Shown one piece after another: positions 35,835 to 44,650 of a DNA stretch of 64,000 nt. The position numbers and the translations under genes are program-made. The notes beneath the pieces are model-generated. The model did not search any database, was not told where the DNA came from, and saw only the letters and a program-made list of their open reading frames with translations. Each line of letters opens with the position of its first letter. Positions within the stretch are counted from its first letter, which is position 1. The DNA lies in NCBI GenBank assembly GCA_947494705.1, contig CANLVN010000002.1, forward strand, positions 372,001 through 436,000, given 5' to 3'. Source of the stretch: an uncultured Erythrobacter sp. Its GTDB lineage: Bacteria; Pseudomonadota; Alphaproteobacteria; Sphingomonadales; Sphingomonadaceae.

Positions 35835-36631
35835 TGACAATTCGCACCATCATCGTCGACGACGAGAAGCTCGCGATCCAGGGCCTGCAGGTCCGCCTGC
35901 AACCTTTCGAGGATGTGGAGATCATCGACACCTGTTCGAACGGGCGCGAGGCGATCCGCAAGATCAAGACCGAGAAGCCCGACCTCGTATTCCTCGACAT
36001 CCAGATGCCCGGTTTCGACGGGTTTTCCGTGGTCAAGGGCGTGATGGAGATCGAACCCCCGCTGTTCGTCTTCGTCACCGCTTTCGAGGAACACGCTATC
36101 CGCGCGTTCGAGGCGAATGCGGTGAATTACCTGATGAAACCGGTCGACGAGGACAAGCTCGCCGACACGATCGAACGCGTGCGCCAGCGCCTGTCGGAAA
36201 AGAAGAGCGCCGACGATGCCGAACAGCTGCTCGACGTGCTGGCTGAAGTCGCCCCCGACCGCGCGGCGGATTTCGGTGCGGATACGGGCGAAAGCGCAGA
36301 CCGCTTCGAAAAACTCATCAACGTCAAGGATCGCGGCCAGATCTTCCGCGTCGAGGTCGAGAGCATCGAGCATATCGAAGCCGCGGGCGATTACATGTGC
36401 ATTTATACCGGCGACAATTCGCTGATCCTGCGCGAAACGATGAAGGACCTCGAACGCCGCCTCGACCCGCGCCGCTTCCAGCGCGTCCACCGCTCGACCA
36501 TCGTCAATCTCGACCAGGTCCGCCAGGTGAAGCCGCATACGAACGGGGAATGCTTCCTCGTGCTCGACAGCGGCGCAGAAGTGAAGGTTTCGCGCAGCTA
36601 TCGCGACGTGGTGGCCAGATTCGTTCACTGA
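35834..36631 (+). CDS. LytTR-family response regulator
   Basis: A 265-residue protein. Receiver domain with IIVDDEKLA (D9, D10), LVFLDIQMPGFDG (D55) and YLMKPV (conserved Lys). A linker and LytTR DNA-binding domain follow (about 160-265: INVKDRGQIFRVEVESIEHI, then FQRVHRSTIVNLDQVRQV). It is the cognate regulator of the kinase directly upstream. In sphingomonads such pairs are usually uncharacterised; target genes cannot be read here. Confidence 0.92.
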   Translation: MTIRTIIVDDEKLAIQGLQVRLQPFEDVEIIDTCSNGREAIRKIKTEKPDLVFLDIQMPGFDGFSVVKGVMEIEPPLFVFVTAFEEHAIRAFEANAVNYLMKPVDEDKLADTIERVRQRLSEKKSADDAEQLLDVLAEVAPDRAADFGADTGESADRFEKLINVKDRGQIFRVEVESIEHIEAAGDYMCIYTGDNSLILRETMKDLERRLDPRRFQRVHRSTIVNLDQVRQVKPHTNGECFLVLDSGAEVKVSRSYRDVVARFVH

Positions 36632-36686
36632 GTTGGTTTGCGAAGGCGCATCTTGCGGAGCCTGTGTGTCCGTTTATGGATAGCGC

Positions 36687-37553
36687 ATGACCTTCACCCT
36701 GACCGGCTTCGACCTTGATCGCTTCATCCGTGAAACCCTGGCCGAGGATCTCGGCGAGGGGCTCGAGGGCGGGGGTTCGGACGTTACCTCGACAAGCGTT
36801 ATCCCGGCCGAGGCCCGCTTTGCCGGGGTGATGGACAGCCGCGATGCAATTGTCGTTGCCGGGCTGCCGCTGGCAGAGGCGTTCTTCCGTCATCTCGACC
36901 CCGACTGCTCCATCGAAGCCCTCGTCAGCGACGGCGACGAGGTGCTTCCGGGTTCGGATCTCATGCGGATCGAAGGCAATGCCCGCGCGCTCCTGACCGC
37001 CGAACGCAGCGCGTTGAACATCGTGCAGCATCTCTCCGGCATAGCCTCGCTGACGCGCGACTATGTCGCCGCGATGCGCGTCGGCAGCGGGACGTGCCAG
37101 CTGCTCGACACACGCAAGACGCTGCCCGGCCTGCGCGCGCTCGAAAAATACGCGGTGCGCATGGGCGGCGGGACCAATCACCGCATGGGCCTCTGGGATG
37201 CGGCGATGATAAAGGACAACCACGTCGCGGTCGCGGGCAGTGTGGGAGAAGCGGTCCGGCGCGCGCGCCATGCCGGGGTCAGCCCGATCATCTGCGAAGT
37301 CGATCGGCTCGACCAGATCGAACCCGCATTGGAAGCGGGCGCGGACCACCTCCTGCTCGACAACATGCTTCCGGGCACCCTGCGCGACGCGGTCGCCATC
37401 GTTGCGGGCCGCGCGAAGACCGAAGCGAGCGGAGGGATCAACCTCGAAACCATCGGCGCAAAGGCAGCAAGCGGAGTGGACTTCTGCTCCGTCGGCCGGC
37501 TCACGCAAAGCGCACCCGCCGCCGATGTCGGACTGGATTTCCAGCCGCTTTGA
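36687..37553 (+). CDS. nadC: Nicotinate-nucleotide pyrophosphorylase (quinolinate phosphoribosyltransferase)
   Basis: A 288-residue enzyme of NAD biosynthesis that makes nicotinate mononucleotide from quinolinate and PRPP. Conserved segments: LLTAERSALNIVQHLSGIA, LLDTRKTLPGLRALEKYAV, GGGTNHRMGLWDAAMIKDNH and the C-terminal barrel strands SGGINLETI and FCSVGRLTQ. The length is normal. Its stop overlaps a TTG start of the next gene (TTGA at 37550). No other de novo nad genes are nearby. Confidence 0.95.
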   Translation: MTFTLTGFDLDRFIRETLAEDLGEGLEGGGSDVTSTSVIPAEARFAGVMDSRDAIVVAGLPLAEAFFRHLDPDCSIEALVSDGDEVLPGSDLMRIEGNARALLTAERSALNIVQHLSGIASLTRDYVAAMRVGSGTCQLLDTRKTLPGLRALEKYAVRMGGGTNHRMGLWDAAMIKDNHVAVAGSVGEAVRRARHAGVSPIICEVDRLDQIEPALEAGADHLLLDNMLPGTLRDAVAIVAGRAKTEASGGINLETIGAKAASGVDFCSVGRLTQSAPAADVGLDFQPL

Positions 37554-37945
37554 CCGTCGCTAGGGGACCCCGCCCTCCGAGTATTTGGGGCGCATGCATC
37601 TGCTTCCTCGTCGCCGGGACGTGGGCGCTGATCGCGGGCTTGACCGACTTGGCCGAAGCCAAGGCCGACTATGCCTCCGCCTTCCCGGAATTCGCATGGA
37701 CCCGCGATTGGACCATCGTCGCGCTCAGCGCCGAATTCACCATCGCGCTCATCCCGATCGTCTGGATCTTCTTCGTCGCGCGCCGGTTCGCGCGGGTAAT
37801 GGTGAGCGTGCTGGGCGTGTGGAAGCTCTATGTGCTGAGCGGCGGCGGAATTGGAGACATGATCCAGATGGGCCTGATCGCGCTCAGCCTCTTGCTGCTG
37901 TTCACGCCGGGCGCCTATCGCTGGTTCGAAGGGGAAAGGGCATGA
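37550..37945 (+). CDS. Small membrane protein between nadC and RNase T2
   Basis: About 131 residues from a TTG start that overlaps the nadC stop. Four hydrophobic segments are visible: CICFLVAGTWALIAGLTDLA, TIALIPIVWIFFVA, VMVSVLGVWKLYVLS and MIQMGLIALSLLLLF. No family was recognised. The stop overlaps the next start (ATGA, 37942-37945), so the three genes are coupled. The TTG start is inferred from the overlap; a later start is possible. Confidence 0.6.
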   Translation: MTVARGPRPPSIWGACICFLVAGTWALIAGLTDLAEAKADYASAFPEFAWTRDWTIVALSAEFTIALIPIVWIFFVARRFARVMVSVLGVWKLYVLSGGGIGDMIQMGLIALSLLLLFTPGAYRWFEGERA

Positions 37946-38646
37946 GAAACGCGACATGCGCATTGGTCATTGCGGCGTTGGCAATACCGTCGGCGGCAAC
38001 TGCGCAGGCCTATCAATGCCGCGCGCCCTCGGTTTCCTCGGTCCCGCAGATCGCGCCCGACAGCCGTCCGCGCAACGTTCCGACGACCGGCTACACGCTT
38101 GCGCTCAGCTGGTCCCCCGCCTTCTGCCGGACGCGTCAGGCCGACCGTGCACACCGCGTGCAGTGCTCCGGTGAGAACGGTCGTTTCGGCTTCATCGTGC
38201 ACGGATTGTGGCCGCAAGGCGCACGCACATGGCCGCAATGGTGCCCGCAACAAAACCGCCTCACCCCGCAGGTCGCGCGCGAGACCATGTGCATGACGCC
38301 CTCGGCCCGCCTGATCGCGCGGCAATGGGCGAAGCACGGCGCCTGCATGACGAAAAAGCCGGAAACCTATTTCGGAGTCACCCGCATATTGTGGGAGAGC
38401 CTTCGCATCCCCGATTACGACCGCATCAGCCGCGAAGACGGCCTCACCGCAGGCCGCATCCGCGAAGCCTTCGCCAGCGCCAACCCCGGATGGCAACCGG
38501 CGCATGTCGGCGTGAAGCTCAACCGCGAAGGTTGGCTGCAGGAATTGCGGCTATGCTACGACAAACGTCTCCGCCCCACCCGTTGCGACGACCGCCGCTA
38601 TGGCGCGCGCGACGACGTGGCGGCGAATATCTGGCGCGGGTTGTGA
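37942..38646 (+). CDS. Ribonuclease T2 family protein
   Basis: A 234-residue protein with a signal peptide (CALVIAALAIPSAATAQAY). The first active-site box FIVHGLWPQG contains H87; the second, RQWAKHGAC, contains H132. Several cysteines suit disulfides in the periplasm. The glutamate normally found four residues before the second histidine (as in HEWxKHG) reads as Q128 here, so activity may be altered. It would degrade RNA that enters the periplasm. Confidence 0.85.
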   Translation: MRNATCALVIAALAIPSAATAQAYQCRAPSVSSVPQIAPDSRPRNVPTTGYTLALSWSPAFCRTRQADRAHRVQCSGENGRFGFIVHGLWPQGARTWPQWCPQQNRLTPQVARETMCMTPSARLIARQWAKHGACMTKKPETYFGVTRILWESLRIPDYDRISREDGLTAGRIREAFASANPGWQPAHVGVKLNREGWLQELRLCYDKRLRPTRCDDRRYGARDDVAANIWRGL

Positions 38647-38751
38647 GTGCAGCGCCCACCATTGGCTGACCGCTTTCGGCGACGCAATTCATGGTTGCGA
38701 ACGTCGACTCTTGGGTGATGACTTTGCGATATGTCCCTTGCCGCTCCGCGC

Positions 38752-39243
38752 TCAGGGGCAACGAACCCACGTTGTGCGATCATTTTGATCATATCGGTAG
38801 CGCAATGTGCCATCCGGCATGAGGCGCATATAGAACGCGTAAGTGCTGCCAGGACCGTCCCCGTACTGCTCGTAGACGGTAGCGGCTGCATAAGCCCCAT
38901 CTGCTCGCACATTTCGCACTTCGCCCTTGCTCTCAAAAAAATCGATCGACTCGGCCTTCACTGTAAACAATCCGTGACTGGGAATGTCACACTTCGGCAG
39001 GCTCTCGGCATATTTACCATGGAATCGGGCGGGAATTTCTGCCTGAATCGGCGCGTCTTGAGCTCTTTCATCGAACTCATCGCTTGAATTTGTTTCAGGC
39101 AATGACCTGGTGCTGGCAACTGGTTCGGGTGCCGGTGTATTCGGTGTTGATGGTTGTTCACTTCGAACCGGCTCACTCGCCTCTTCTCCCGAACAAGCGA
39201 CTAGCATTAAGGAAAAGACTACAGGGCAAATCATTTTTCTCAT
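38752..39243 (-). CDS. Lipoprotein, hypothetical
   Basis: About 163 residues from the ATG at 39243. Signal peptide with lipobox (CPVVFSLMLVACSGEE), a Ser/Pro/Glu-rich linker, and a mature domain of about 90 residues with a cysteine pair (LPKCDIPSHG and the C-terminal WVRCP). The beta-rich tail includes YAFYMRLMPDGTLRYRY. The frame is open up to 39282. Lower GC than neighbours. No family was recognised. Confidence 0.6.
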   Translation of the reverse strand: MRKMICPVVFSLMLVACSGEEASEPVRSEQPSTPNTPAPEPVASTRSLPETNSSDEFDERAQDAPIQAEIPARFHGKYAESLPKCDIPSHGLFTVKAESIDFFESKGEVRNVRADGAYAAATVYEQYGDGPGSTYAFYMRLMPDGTLRYRYDQNDRTTWVRCP

Positions 39244-39357
39244 GAAGGCGTTACGCATGCGTGTAATGAGTGTTCCAATCATGCCTGGCAGTCTGTTTAC
39301 AGGTAGCTGCCGCCCCGCCGCGAACGACCGCTTTTGGGGTGGAAAGCGGGCGTAGGA

Positions 39358-39600
39358 TCAAACGGCTCGTTCAGTCAAAAGCGCTTTCTTGCGACGTTCA
39401 ATTGCAGGACGAGCAATGCCCCACCAAACAGCGTTATATGCCGCGCCAGCATATAGGACCACGTCATCAGTGAGGAACGGTAGCGCTGGTAGCGAAATGA
39501 ATTTGGCATACACCGCGCAACCTAACGCAAACCAGATAGCGCCGATTATCGACAACAGCCTACGGTTCCGATCGCCGAGCCTGATTAACTGATCAATCAC
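39358..39600 (-). CDS. Small membrane protein
   Basis: An 80-residue protein with two hydrophobic segments (LLSIIGAIWFALGCAVYAKF and FLTDDVVLYAGAAYNAVWWG) and a basic C-terminus (RPAIERRKKALL). No recognised family. It stands alone, 117 bases beyond the tadA end, on the same strand. Confidence 0.5.
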   Translation of the reverse strand: MIDQLIRLGDRNRRLLSIIGAIWFALGCAVYAKFISLPALPFLTDDVVLYAGAAYNAVWWGIARPAIERRKKALLTERAV

Positions 39601-39716
39601 AAACCTTTGTCCCGCTCGGCGGCCGATTTAAGATCTGATGACATAAAGCCTTTGTGTCCGCAAACGGGTCCTATGCAGAAAGTTCGCTTCTGGCGAGGAG
39701 GCTTCCAAAGCCGCCC

Positions 39717-40169
39717 TCACCGCCTCTCCCGGAAAAACCCGCGCAGCAATTCTGCCGCCTCGCTCTCGCCCATCCCCGAATAGACCTCAGGCGAGTGGAG
39801 GCATTGCTCCTGCTCGAACACCCGGCTTCCATGTTCGACCGCGCCGCCCTTGGGGTCACTCGCCGCGTAATAGAGTCGCGCAATCCGGGCGTGTGAGATA
39901 GCGCCTGCGCACATCGGGCACGGCTCCAGCGTGACGTAGAGATCGCAGCCGATCAGGCGTTCGTCGCCCAGCGCCTTTGCGGCGCGGCGGATCGCGAGGA
40001 CTTCGGCATGGGCGGTGGGATCGTGCAGGGTGCGCGGGGTGTTGTGCGCCTCGGCAATCACCTCGCCGTCCTTCACCACGACCGCGCCGATGGGCACTTC
40101 GCCCGCAGCCGCGGCATCGCGCGCCAAGTCCAGCGCGCGGGACATAAAGGAAGAGGCCGGGAAGCGCAT
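39717..40169 (-). CDS. tadA: tRNA-specific adenosine deaminase
   Basis: A 150-residue zinc deaminase that converts A34 to inosine in tRNA-Arg(ACG). Motifs: PTAHAEVLAIRRA (zinc His and catalytic Glu) and LEPCPMCAGAISHARI (two zinc cysteines), ending FFRERR. The ATG at 40169 gives the usual N-terminus; the frame is open to 40199. Confidence 0.93.
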   Translation of the reverse strand: MRFPASSFMSRALDLARDAAAAGEVPIGAVVVKDGEVIAEAHNTPRTLHDPTAHAEVLAIRRAAKALGDERLIGCDLYVTLEPCPMCAGAISHARIARLYYAASDPKGGAVEHGSRVFEQEQCLHSPEVYSGMGESEAAELLRGFFRERR

Positions 40170-40214
40170 GATAGCGCTGTCCCGGCCTCCTTGTCTCAAG
40201 TCAAGCCTTGGGGC

Positions 40215-40445
40215 TTACTCGCCTTCTTCACCGGCGTCGGCTTCTTCGACATCGACGTCGAGTGCAGGCACTTCGACTTCCTCGGTGGTCGGCTCGGCGG
40301 TCACTTCGGCGGCGTCGACGTCATACTCGGGCAGGTTACCACCCTCGACTTCAGGCATATCGCCTTCTTCGGTCTGCTCGACGTCGCACGCTGCGAGACC
40401 GAGAGTTGCAACACCAAGAGCGGCTACTGCGATAATCTTCTTCAT
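40215..40445 (-). CDS. Small, very acidic lipoprotein
   Basis: A 76-residue protein with a clear lipoprotein signal (MKKIIAVAALGVATLGLAAC) and a mature part made almost only of Glu, Asp, Val, Ala and Pro (EEVEVPALDVDVEEADAGEE). The ribosome binding site GGAGGA lies 5 bases before the ATG. No fold is predicted by eye. Possibly a cell-envelope cation-binding or spacer protein. Confidence 0.65.
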   Translation of the reverse strand: MKKIIAVAALGVATLGLAACDVEQTEEGDMPEVEGGNLPEYDVDAAEVTAEPTTEEVEVPALDVDVEEADAGEEGE

Positions 40446-40664
40446 AAATTCCTCCGGTTATCTGCGGACGGACAAAAGCCTCGTGCTTTTCGCCACATTG
40501 CTGCCACTAATGCGCGATGGCGGGAAAAGGTTCCAGCTTGACCTTTCGCGACCTCGAACGTATGTGCGCCGCTTCCCGGGATAGCCCGAGTTTTTCAAGG
40601 GTCGCTGATTCGAGCGCCGTACGCTTGCGAGCGGCCCGCCACTGTGAACGAGACGAGAGATATC

Positions 40665-40955
40665 ATGTCGCGCATTTGCGAACTGACCGGCAAGGGCCGC
40701 CAGGTGGGCCACAATGTGAGCCACGCCAACAACAAGACCAAGCGTGTCTTCCTGCCCAACCTGCAGAACGTCACGCTGCTGAGCGAAAAGCTCGACCGCA
40801 GCTTCAAGTTCCGCGTGTCGACCCACGGCCTGCGTTCGGTCGAGCACAATGGCGGTCTCGACAACTGGCTGCTCAAGACCAAGGACGAGAAGCTTTCCGC
40901 GCGCGCCCTCAAGGTGAAGCGCGAACTCAAGAAAGCCGCTGCCGACGCAGCTTGA
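40665..40955 (+). CDS. rpmB: 50S ribosomal protein L28
   Basis: A 96-residue ribosomal protein. It starts [20 protein letters not shown] and contains [15 protein letters not shown] and the basic [11 protein letters not shown] tail. The length is typical for alphaproteobacteria. A strong terminator follows at 40999-41028. Confidence 0.97.
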   Translation: MSRICELTGKGRQVGHNVSHANNKTKRVFLPNLQNVTLLSEKLDRSFKFRVSTHGLRSVEHNGGLDNWLLKTKDEKLSARALKVKRELKKAAADAA

Positions 40956-40998
40956 GGCTCCGCCTTTCGGCGCATGCCGGGGCAGACATGGCAAAGAG

Positions 40999-41028
40999 GG
41001 CGTGCGGGCTGACCGACACGCCTTTTTT
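40999..41028 (+). terminator. Rho-independent terminator of rpmB
   Basis: Stem GGCGTGCGG (40999-41007) pairs with CCG-A-CACGCC (41013-41022) around a five-base loop, with one bulged A, followed by TTTTTT (41023-41028). It lies 44 bases after the rpmB stop and just before the end of the convergent minus-strand gene. Confidence 0.85.
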
Positions 41029-41033
41029 GCGTT

Positions 41034-41999
41034 TCAGAGCCTTTCCGGATCGAGCAACAGCTTGACCAGCAAGGTGCGCTGCTGGAACGAGATATTGTCG
41101 TCCGCGATCACCCACACGTCGATGTGACCGTCCGCCCGCTCGCGCAGCGCCATCCCCTCATAGTTCTCGCGCGGGATTACCCCTTCGAAGCGCAGGGTCA
41201 CCTGCGGCGACCACGGTTCATCGGAAGCAATATCGGGCAGGTCGGCTACTGCGATCAGACTGGCAAACGGCGGCGAGGCCCATGCAAGGTCGCGCATCAG
41301 CAGCAACAAACGGCCATCGGGCAGCTGCGCAAGGTCCGTGACGACGAAGCCCGGCGCGGGATTGACCCACGCAAACTCGATGGGATCTCCCCCCTCAACC
41401 GGGTCGGAGGGGTAGAGCGTCGCCTCCCCCGCCCCTTCCGCCATCACCAGGAAGCGCCCGTCGGCAAGCCGTTGCATGGCCTCCGCGCCCGAATTCACCG
41501 GCCAGTCGACTTCGCCGATCAGTTCTCGAAGGCCGTCGATCTCGCTAGCTGAGGTGAAGCGGTGGATTGCGTGATGGCTTTCATAGGCAAGCCAGTAGGT
41601 GCCGTTGGCCGGGTCGCGGGTCGCCGCCTCGATATCCCACAATTCGTCGGATAACCGCTCCTCGACGGTCTGGTAGACCACCTGTGTGCCGGCATCGGCC
41701 GCTCCTGCCCTGTCGGGCTCGACGAAGGTAAAGCGTGCACCCCGGTCGGAGAAGGCTTGCAGGCGGTTGTTCGGCAGCGCCAGCAGCGCGGAGAAACCGC
41801 CGAAATAGCGGCTTGTCGCATGGTAGCTCCACACGCCGCCGACGCGCCAGGCGGGCTGGTCGGTCTCGCTCGCCCCCGCAACCTGTTGCAGCCCAACCGT
41901 CGAAGGCATCGTGTCCGGGACATGCGTCCGCAACCAGGTTCCCGGCGCACACAGGAGAGCGACGGCGATCGCCGCGATCAGCCTGCGCCGGCTTCGCAT
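41034..41999 (-). CDS. Esterase-like activity of phytase family protein
   Basis: A 321-residue exported protein (signal segment RLIAAIAVALLCAPGTW). The beta-propeller-like body contains YFGGFSALLALPNNRLQAFS, LWDIEAATRDP, VNSGAEAMQRLADGRFLVMA and IPRENYEGMALRERADG, the pattern of the phytase-like esterase domain (PF13449). Function in this family is loosely defined. It begins 1 base after the end of the M23 peptidase gene, so the two are probably co-transcribed. Confidence 0.8.
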   Translation of the reverse strand: MRSRRRLIAAIAVALLCAPGTWLRTHVPDTMPSTVGLQQVAGASETDQPAWRVGGVWSYHATSRYFGGFSALLALPNNRLQAFSDRGARFTFVEPDRAGAADAGTQVVYQTVEERLSDELWDIEAATRDPANGTYWLAYESHHAIHRFTSASEIDGLRELIGEVDWPVNSGAEAMQRLADGRFLVMAEGAGEATLYPSDPVEGGDPIEFAWVNPAPGFVVTDLAQLPDGRLLLLMRDLAWASPPFASLIAVADLPDIASDEPWSPQVTLRFEGVIPRENYEGMALRERADGHIDVWVIADDNISFQQRTLLVKLLLDPERL

Positions 42000-42000
42000 G

Positions 42001-42939
42001 TCAGTCCATCGGCCCTGCGAACAGCAGCGGATCGAGCCGCGCCGCGTTCCATTTCAGGCTCCAATGCAAATGCGGCCCCGTCGCACGGCCACTTGAGCCG
42101 ACATTGCCGATATGCTCGCCCTGACGCACGCTTTCGCCCTCTTCGACGGTAATGCGCGAAGCGTGGAGGAAGGCGCTGTTGAGTCCCGCGCCGTGGTCGA
42201 TGATGATAAGCCCGCCTTCGAGGCTGAACCCGCTGCGCGCAAGCACGACGACTCCGTCTGCAGGGGCGACGAAGGGGACGCCGTTGCCGGGCGCGATGTC
42301 GATGCCCGAATGATAGCTCCCCGGTTCGCCGCGATAGATACGCTGGCGTCCGAAAAGTCCGGAAATGCGCCCCGTCACTGGCCAGATGAAGTCCTGCTGC
42401 CAGCCGGTTGAGCCGGTGCGCATCTGGCGCGCGTCCCAGATCGCGTCGAGTTCGGGACGGCGGCGCTTCATGAAGGCCTCGCTCGCCCCGCCCGGTCGGC
42501 GCGCAATATTGACGCGCTGTATGTTCCATTCGCGCGGCGAAACGGCGAGCGTCTCCTGCACGACCTGGCCATTGTCGATGGTGGCGGTGAGGGCGAGGTT
42601 CGCGGGGCTGTCGCGGTCGAAGGCGGCGAAAAAGCTGCCATCCTCGGCTACGGCAAGCTCCTGTTCGCCAAGCGTGGCGCTTTGCGTGCCGTCAGGGACG
42701 GTGCCCCGGATGAAGCCGCCCTGCGTCAGCTCACCGGAATAGGAGAAACGGGTGTTCTGGTAGACCACCGGCTCTGGCTCGGGGGCCGGTGCGGGAGCGG
42801 GGTCAGGCGCAGCGACAGGCTGCCCAGCGGGCTCGGACGCGGTTTCAGGCGCGGCGGCCTCGGTCCCGGTGCAGGCACCCAGCAGACCAAGCGACACGGC
42901 AGCCGACAGCGCGCCCGCAAAAGCGGCAAAACGTTTCAT
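42001..42939 (-). CDS. M23 (LytM) family peptidase, lipoprotein
   Basis: A 312-residue protein. Lipoprotein signal (LSAAVSLGLLGACTGTE), a Pro/Ala/Glu-rich linker (about 25-60), an unknown N-terminal beta domain, then the LytM peptidase: YHSGIDIAPGNGVPFVAPA, GLIIIDHGAGLNSAFLHAS and the final ATGPHLHWSLKW zinc motif (HxH). It would cut peptidoglycan cross-bridges or act as a divisome regulator. The ATG at 42939 places the signal correctly; the frame continues upstream without support. Confidence 0.88.
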   Translation of the reverse strand: MKRFAAFAGALSAAVSLGLLGACTGTEAAAPETASEPAGQPVAAPDPAPAPAPEPEPVVYQNTRFSYSGELTQGGFIRGTVPDGTQSATLGEQELAVAEDGSFFAAFDRDSPANLALTATIDNGQVVQETLAVSPREWNIQRVNIARRPGGASEAFMKRRRPELDAIWDARQMRTGSTGWQQDFIWPVTGRISGLFGRQRIYRGEPGSYHSGIDIAPGNGVPFVAPADGVVVLARSGFSLEGGLIIIDHGAGLNSAFLHASRITVEEGESVRQGEHIGNVGSSGRATGPHLHWSLKWNAARLDPLLFAGPMD

Positions 42940-42950
42940 GATTGGCAAAC

Positions 42951-43154
42951 TCACTCCTGGCCGAGCAAGCGGCGGGTCGCGATCTCGCACGTGGCGTAGG
43001 CTTCCTGGTGCTCGGCGCTCCAGTAATGGAGGTCTTCGAGCGGGATCGCCTCGCCCGAGACGGCGCAATAGACATGCTGGCCGGGGCGCAGGACGCGGAA
43101 ACTGGAAGGTCCGTAATGGAGTTTGGCGGCTTTATCGCTGGAAGACATCAACAT
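42951..43154 (-). CDS. DUF2093 domain protein
   Basis: A 67-residue protein typical of alphaproteobacteria. Conserved core FRVLRPGQHVYCAVSGEAIP, then LEDLHYWSAEHQEAYATCE. Function is unknown; the cysteine spacing suggests a metal or disulfide site. Start could be 43154 or the second ATG at 43148. It lies between xseA and the M23 gene on the same strand, as in related genomes. Confidence 0.8.
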   Translation of the reverse strand: MLMSSSDKAAKLHYGPSSFRVLRPGQHVYCAVSGEAIPLEDLHYWSAEHQEAYATCEIATRRLLGQE

Positions 43155-43177
43155 GGGCGCGCCTATAGCACGGGACG

Positions 43178-44650
43178 CTAGCCGAACAAATCATCCTGTT
43201 TCGGATTGTCGGGTTTGGATCGGGGTTTCCTCGGTGTCGGTTTCGCAGGCGCAGGAGGCGCCGCATCGCCGACGCCGACCGACAGTTGGCCGTCGCGAAA
43301 TTCAAGTGTCAGGCCGCTGTGGCTCTGCGCATCGCTGCGCGTCGTAATCACCTCGCCCCCGTTGCTGCGCACGATGGCATATCCGCGTTCGAGCGGTTTC
43401 TTCGGGTGCAGCTGCTCCGCGAGCCGGGCCAACGCGGCCAGCCGATCGCGCGAGGAGGCAATCGGACGCTCGACCAGCGAAGGCGTCAGCCGTACCGCCG
43501 CAAGAGCGCGCTTGCGGTCAGCCAGAGCATTTTCCAGCAAGCGCGGGGCGAGCCGCGACTGAACGCCCGCCAGATCCTGCCGCCCCTGCGCAGCGCGATC
43601 GGTCAGGCCGCGGCGCAGGCGGTCGGCAAGCTCGTCGAGCCGTTGCGCCTGCGGCTGCAACAGCGCCTCGATCTTCGGCATCCGCCTTGTGCGCGCTTCG
43701 AGCCGTTCACGCCCGAGCTCCACCGGGCGATGCACCGCGCGGCGTTGGCGTGCGGCGAAGTCGGCGAGCGTCACTTGCAGATCGGCTCGCACCGGCACCG
43801 CCATCTCCGCTGCTGCCGTCGGCGTCGGTGCGCGTCGGTCGGCGGCATAGTCGGCGAGTGTCGTGTCGGTCTCGTGCCCGACCGCCGATATAACCGGAAT
43901 GGTACATTCAGAGATCGCGCGAACCACAACTTCCTCGTTGAAGCCCCACAAATCCTCGATCGACCCGCCCCCGCGAGCGACGATCACCACGTCGGGGCGA
44001 GCGACCGGCCCTGACAACTCCATTTCCGAGAAACCCCGGATGGCGCCTGCGACCTGAGCCGCGGCGCCCTGACCCTGCACCAGCACCGGCCAGACGACGA
44101 CATGGCTGGGAAAGCGGTCCGCCAGCCTGTGCAGGATGTCGCGAATCACCGATCCGGTCGGCGATGTAACCACCCCGATCGTGCGGGGCAGGAAGGGCAG
44201 CCGCCGCTTCCTTTCGGGCGCGAACAGCCCCTCGGCCTCGAAACGGGCGCGATTCTTCTCCAGCAGTGCCAGCAATGCGCCTTCGCCTGCGAGCTCGAGG
44301 CTTTCGATCACGATCTGGTATTTTGACTGCCCCGGATAGGTCGTCAGCTTGCCGGTGGCGATCACCTCCAGCCCCTCTTCCGGCACAAAGGCCAGCCGCG
44401 CGGCATTGCCCTTCCAGATCACCGCGTCGAGATTGGCGCGCTCATCCTTCAGCGTCGTATAGACATGGCCCGAGCGCGGCCGCGACACCCGCGAAATCTC
44501 GCCGCGCACTCGCACATAGCCGAACTGATCCTCGACCGTTCGCTTCAAAGCCTGTGAAATCTGGCTGATCGAGAGCGGCTGCGCGTTGTCGCCGGAGGAA
44601 AGGCGCGCTACCAGCCCGGAATCGTCAGTTGAAGTGGGAGTGCGCGCCAT
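43178..44650 (-). CDS. xseA: Exodeoxyribonuclease VII large subunit
   Basis: A 490-residue protein. OB-fold N-terminus ([39 protein letters not shown]), catalytic domain ([59 protein letters not shown]), then a coiled-coil arm and short C-terminal beta region. It makes ExoVII with the small subunit XseB, not seen here. Its ATG (44648-44650) and the divergent purD ATG (44649-44651) share one CATG. Confidence 0.95.
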   Translation of the reverse strand: MARTPTSTDDSGLVARLSSGDNAQPLSISQISQALKRTVEDQFGYVRVRGEISRVSRPRSGHVYTTLKDERANLDAVIWKGNAARLAFVPEEGLEVIATGKLTTYPGQSKYQIVIESLELAGEGALLALLEKNRARFEAEGLFAPERKRRLPFLPRTIGVVTSPTGSVIRDILHRLADRFPSHVVVWPVLVQGQGAAAQVAGAIRGFSEMELSGPVARPDVVIVARGGGSIEDLWGFNEEVVVRAISECTIPVISAVGHETDTTLADYAADRRAPTPTAAAEMAVPVRADLQVTLADFAARQRRAVHRPVELGRERLEARTRRMPKIEALLQPQAQRLDELADRLRRGLTDRAAQGRQDLAGVQSRLAPRLLENALADRKRALAAVRLTPSLVERPIASSRDRLAALARLAEQLHPKKPLERGYAIVRSNGGEVITTRSDAQSHSGLTLEFRDGQLSVGVGDAAPPAPAKPTPRKPRSKPDNPKQDDLFG

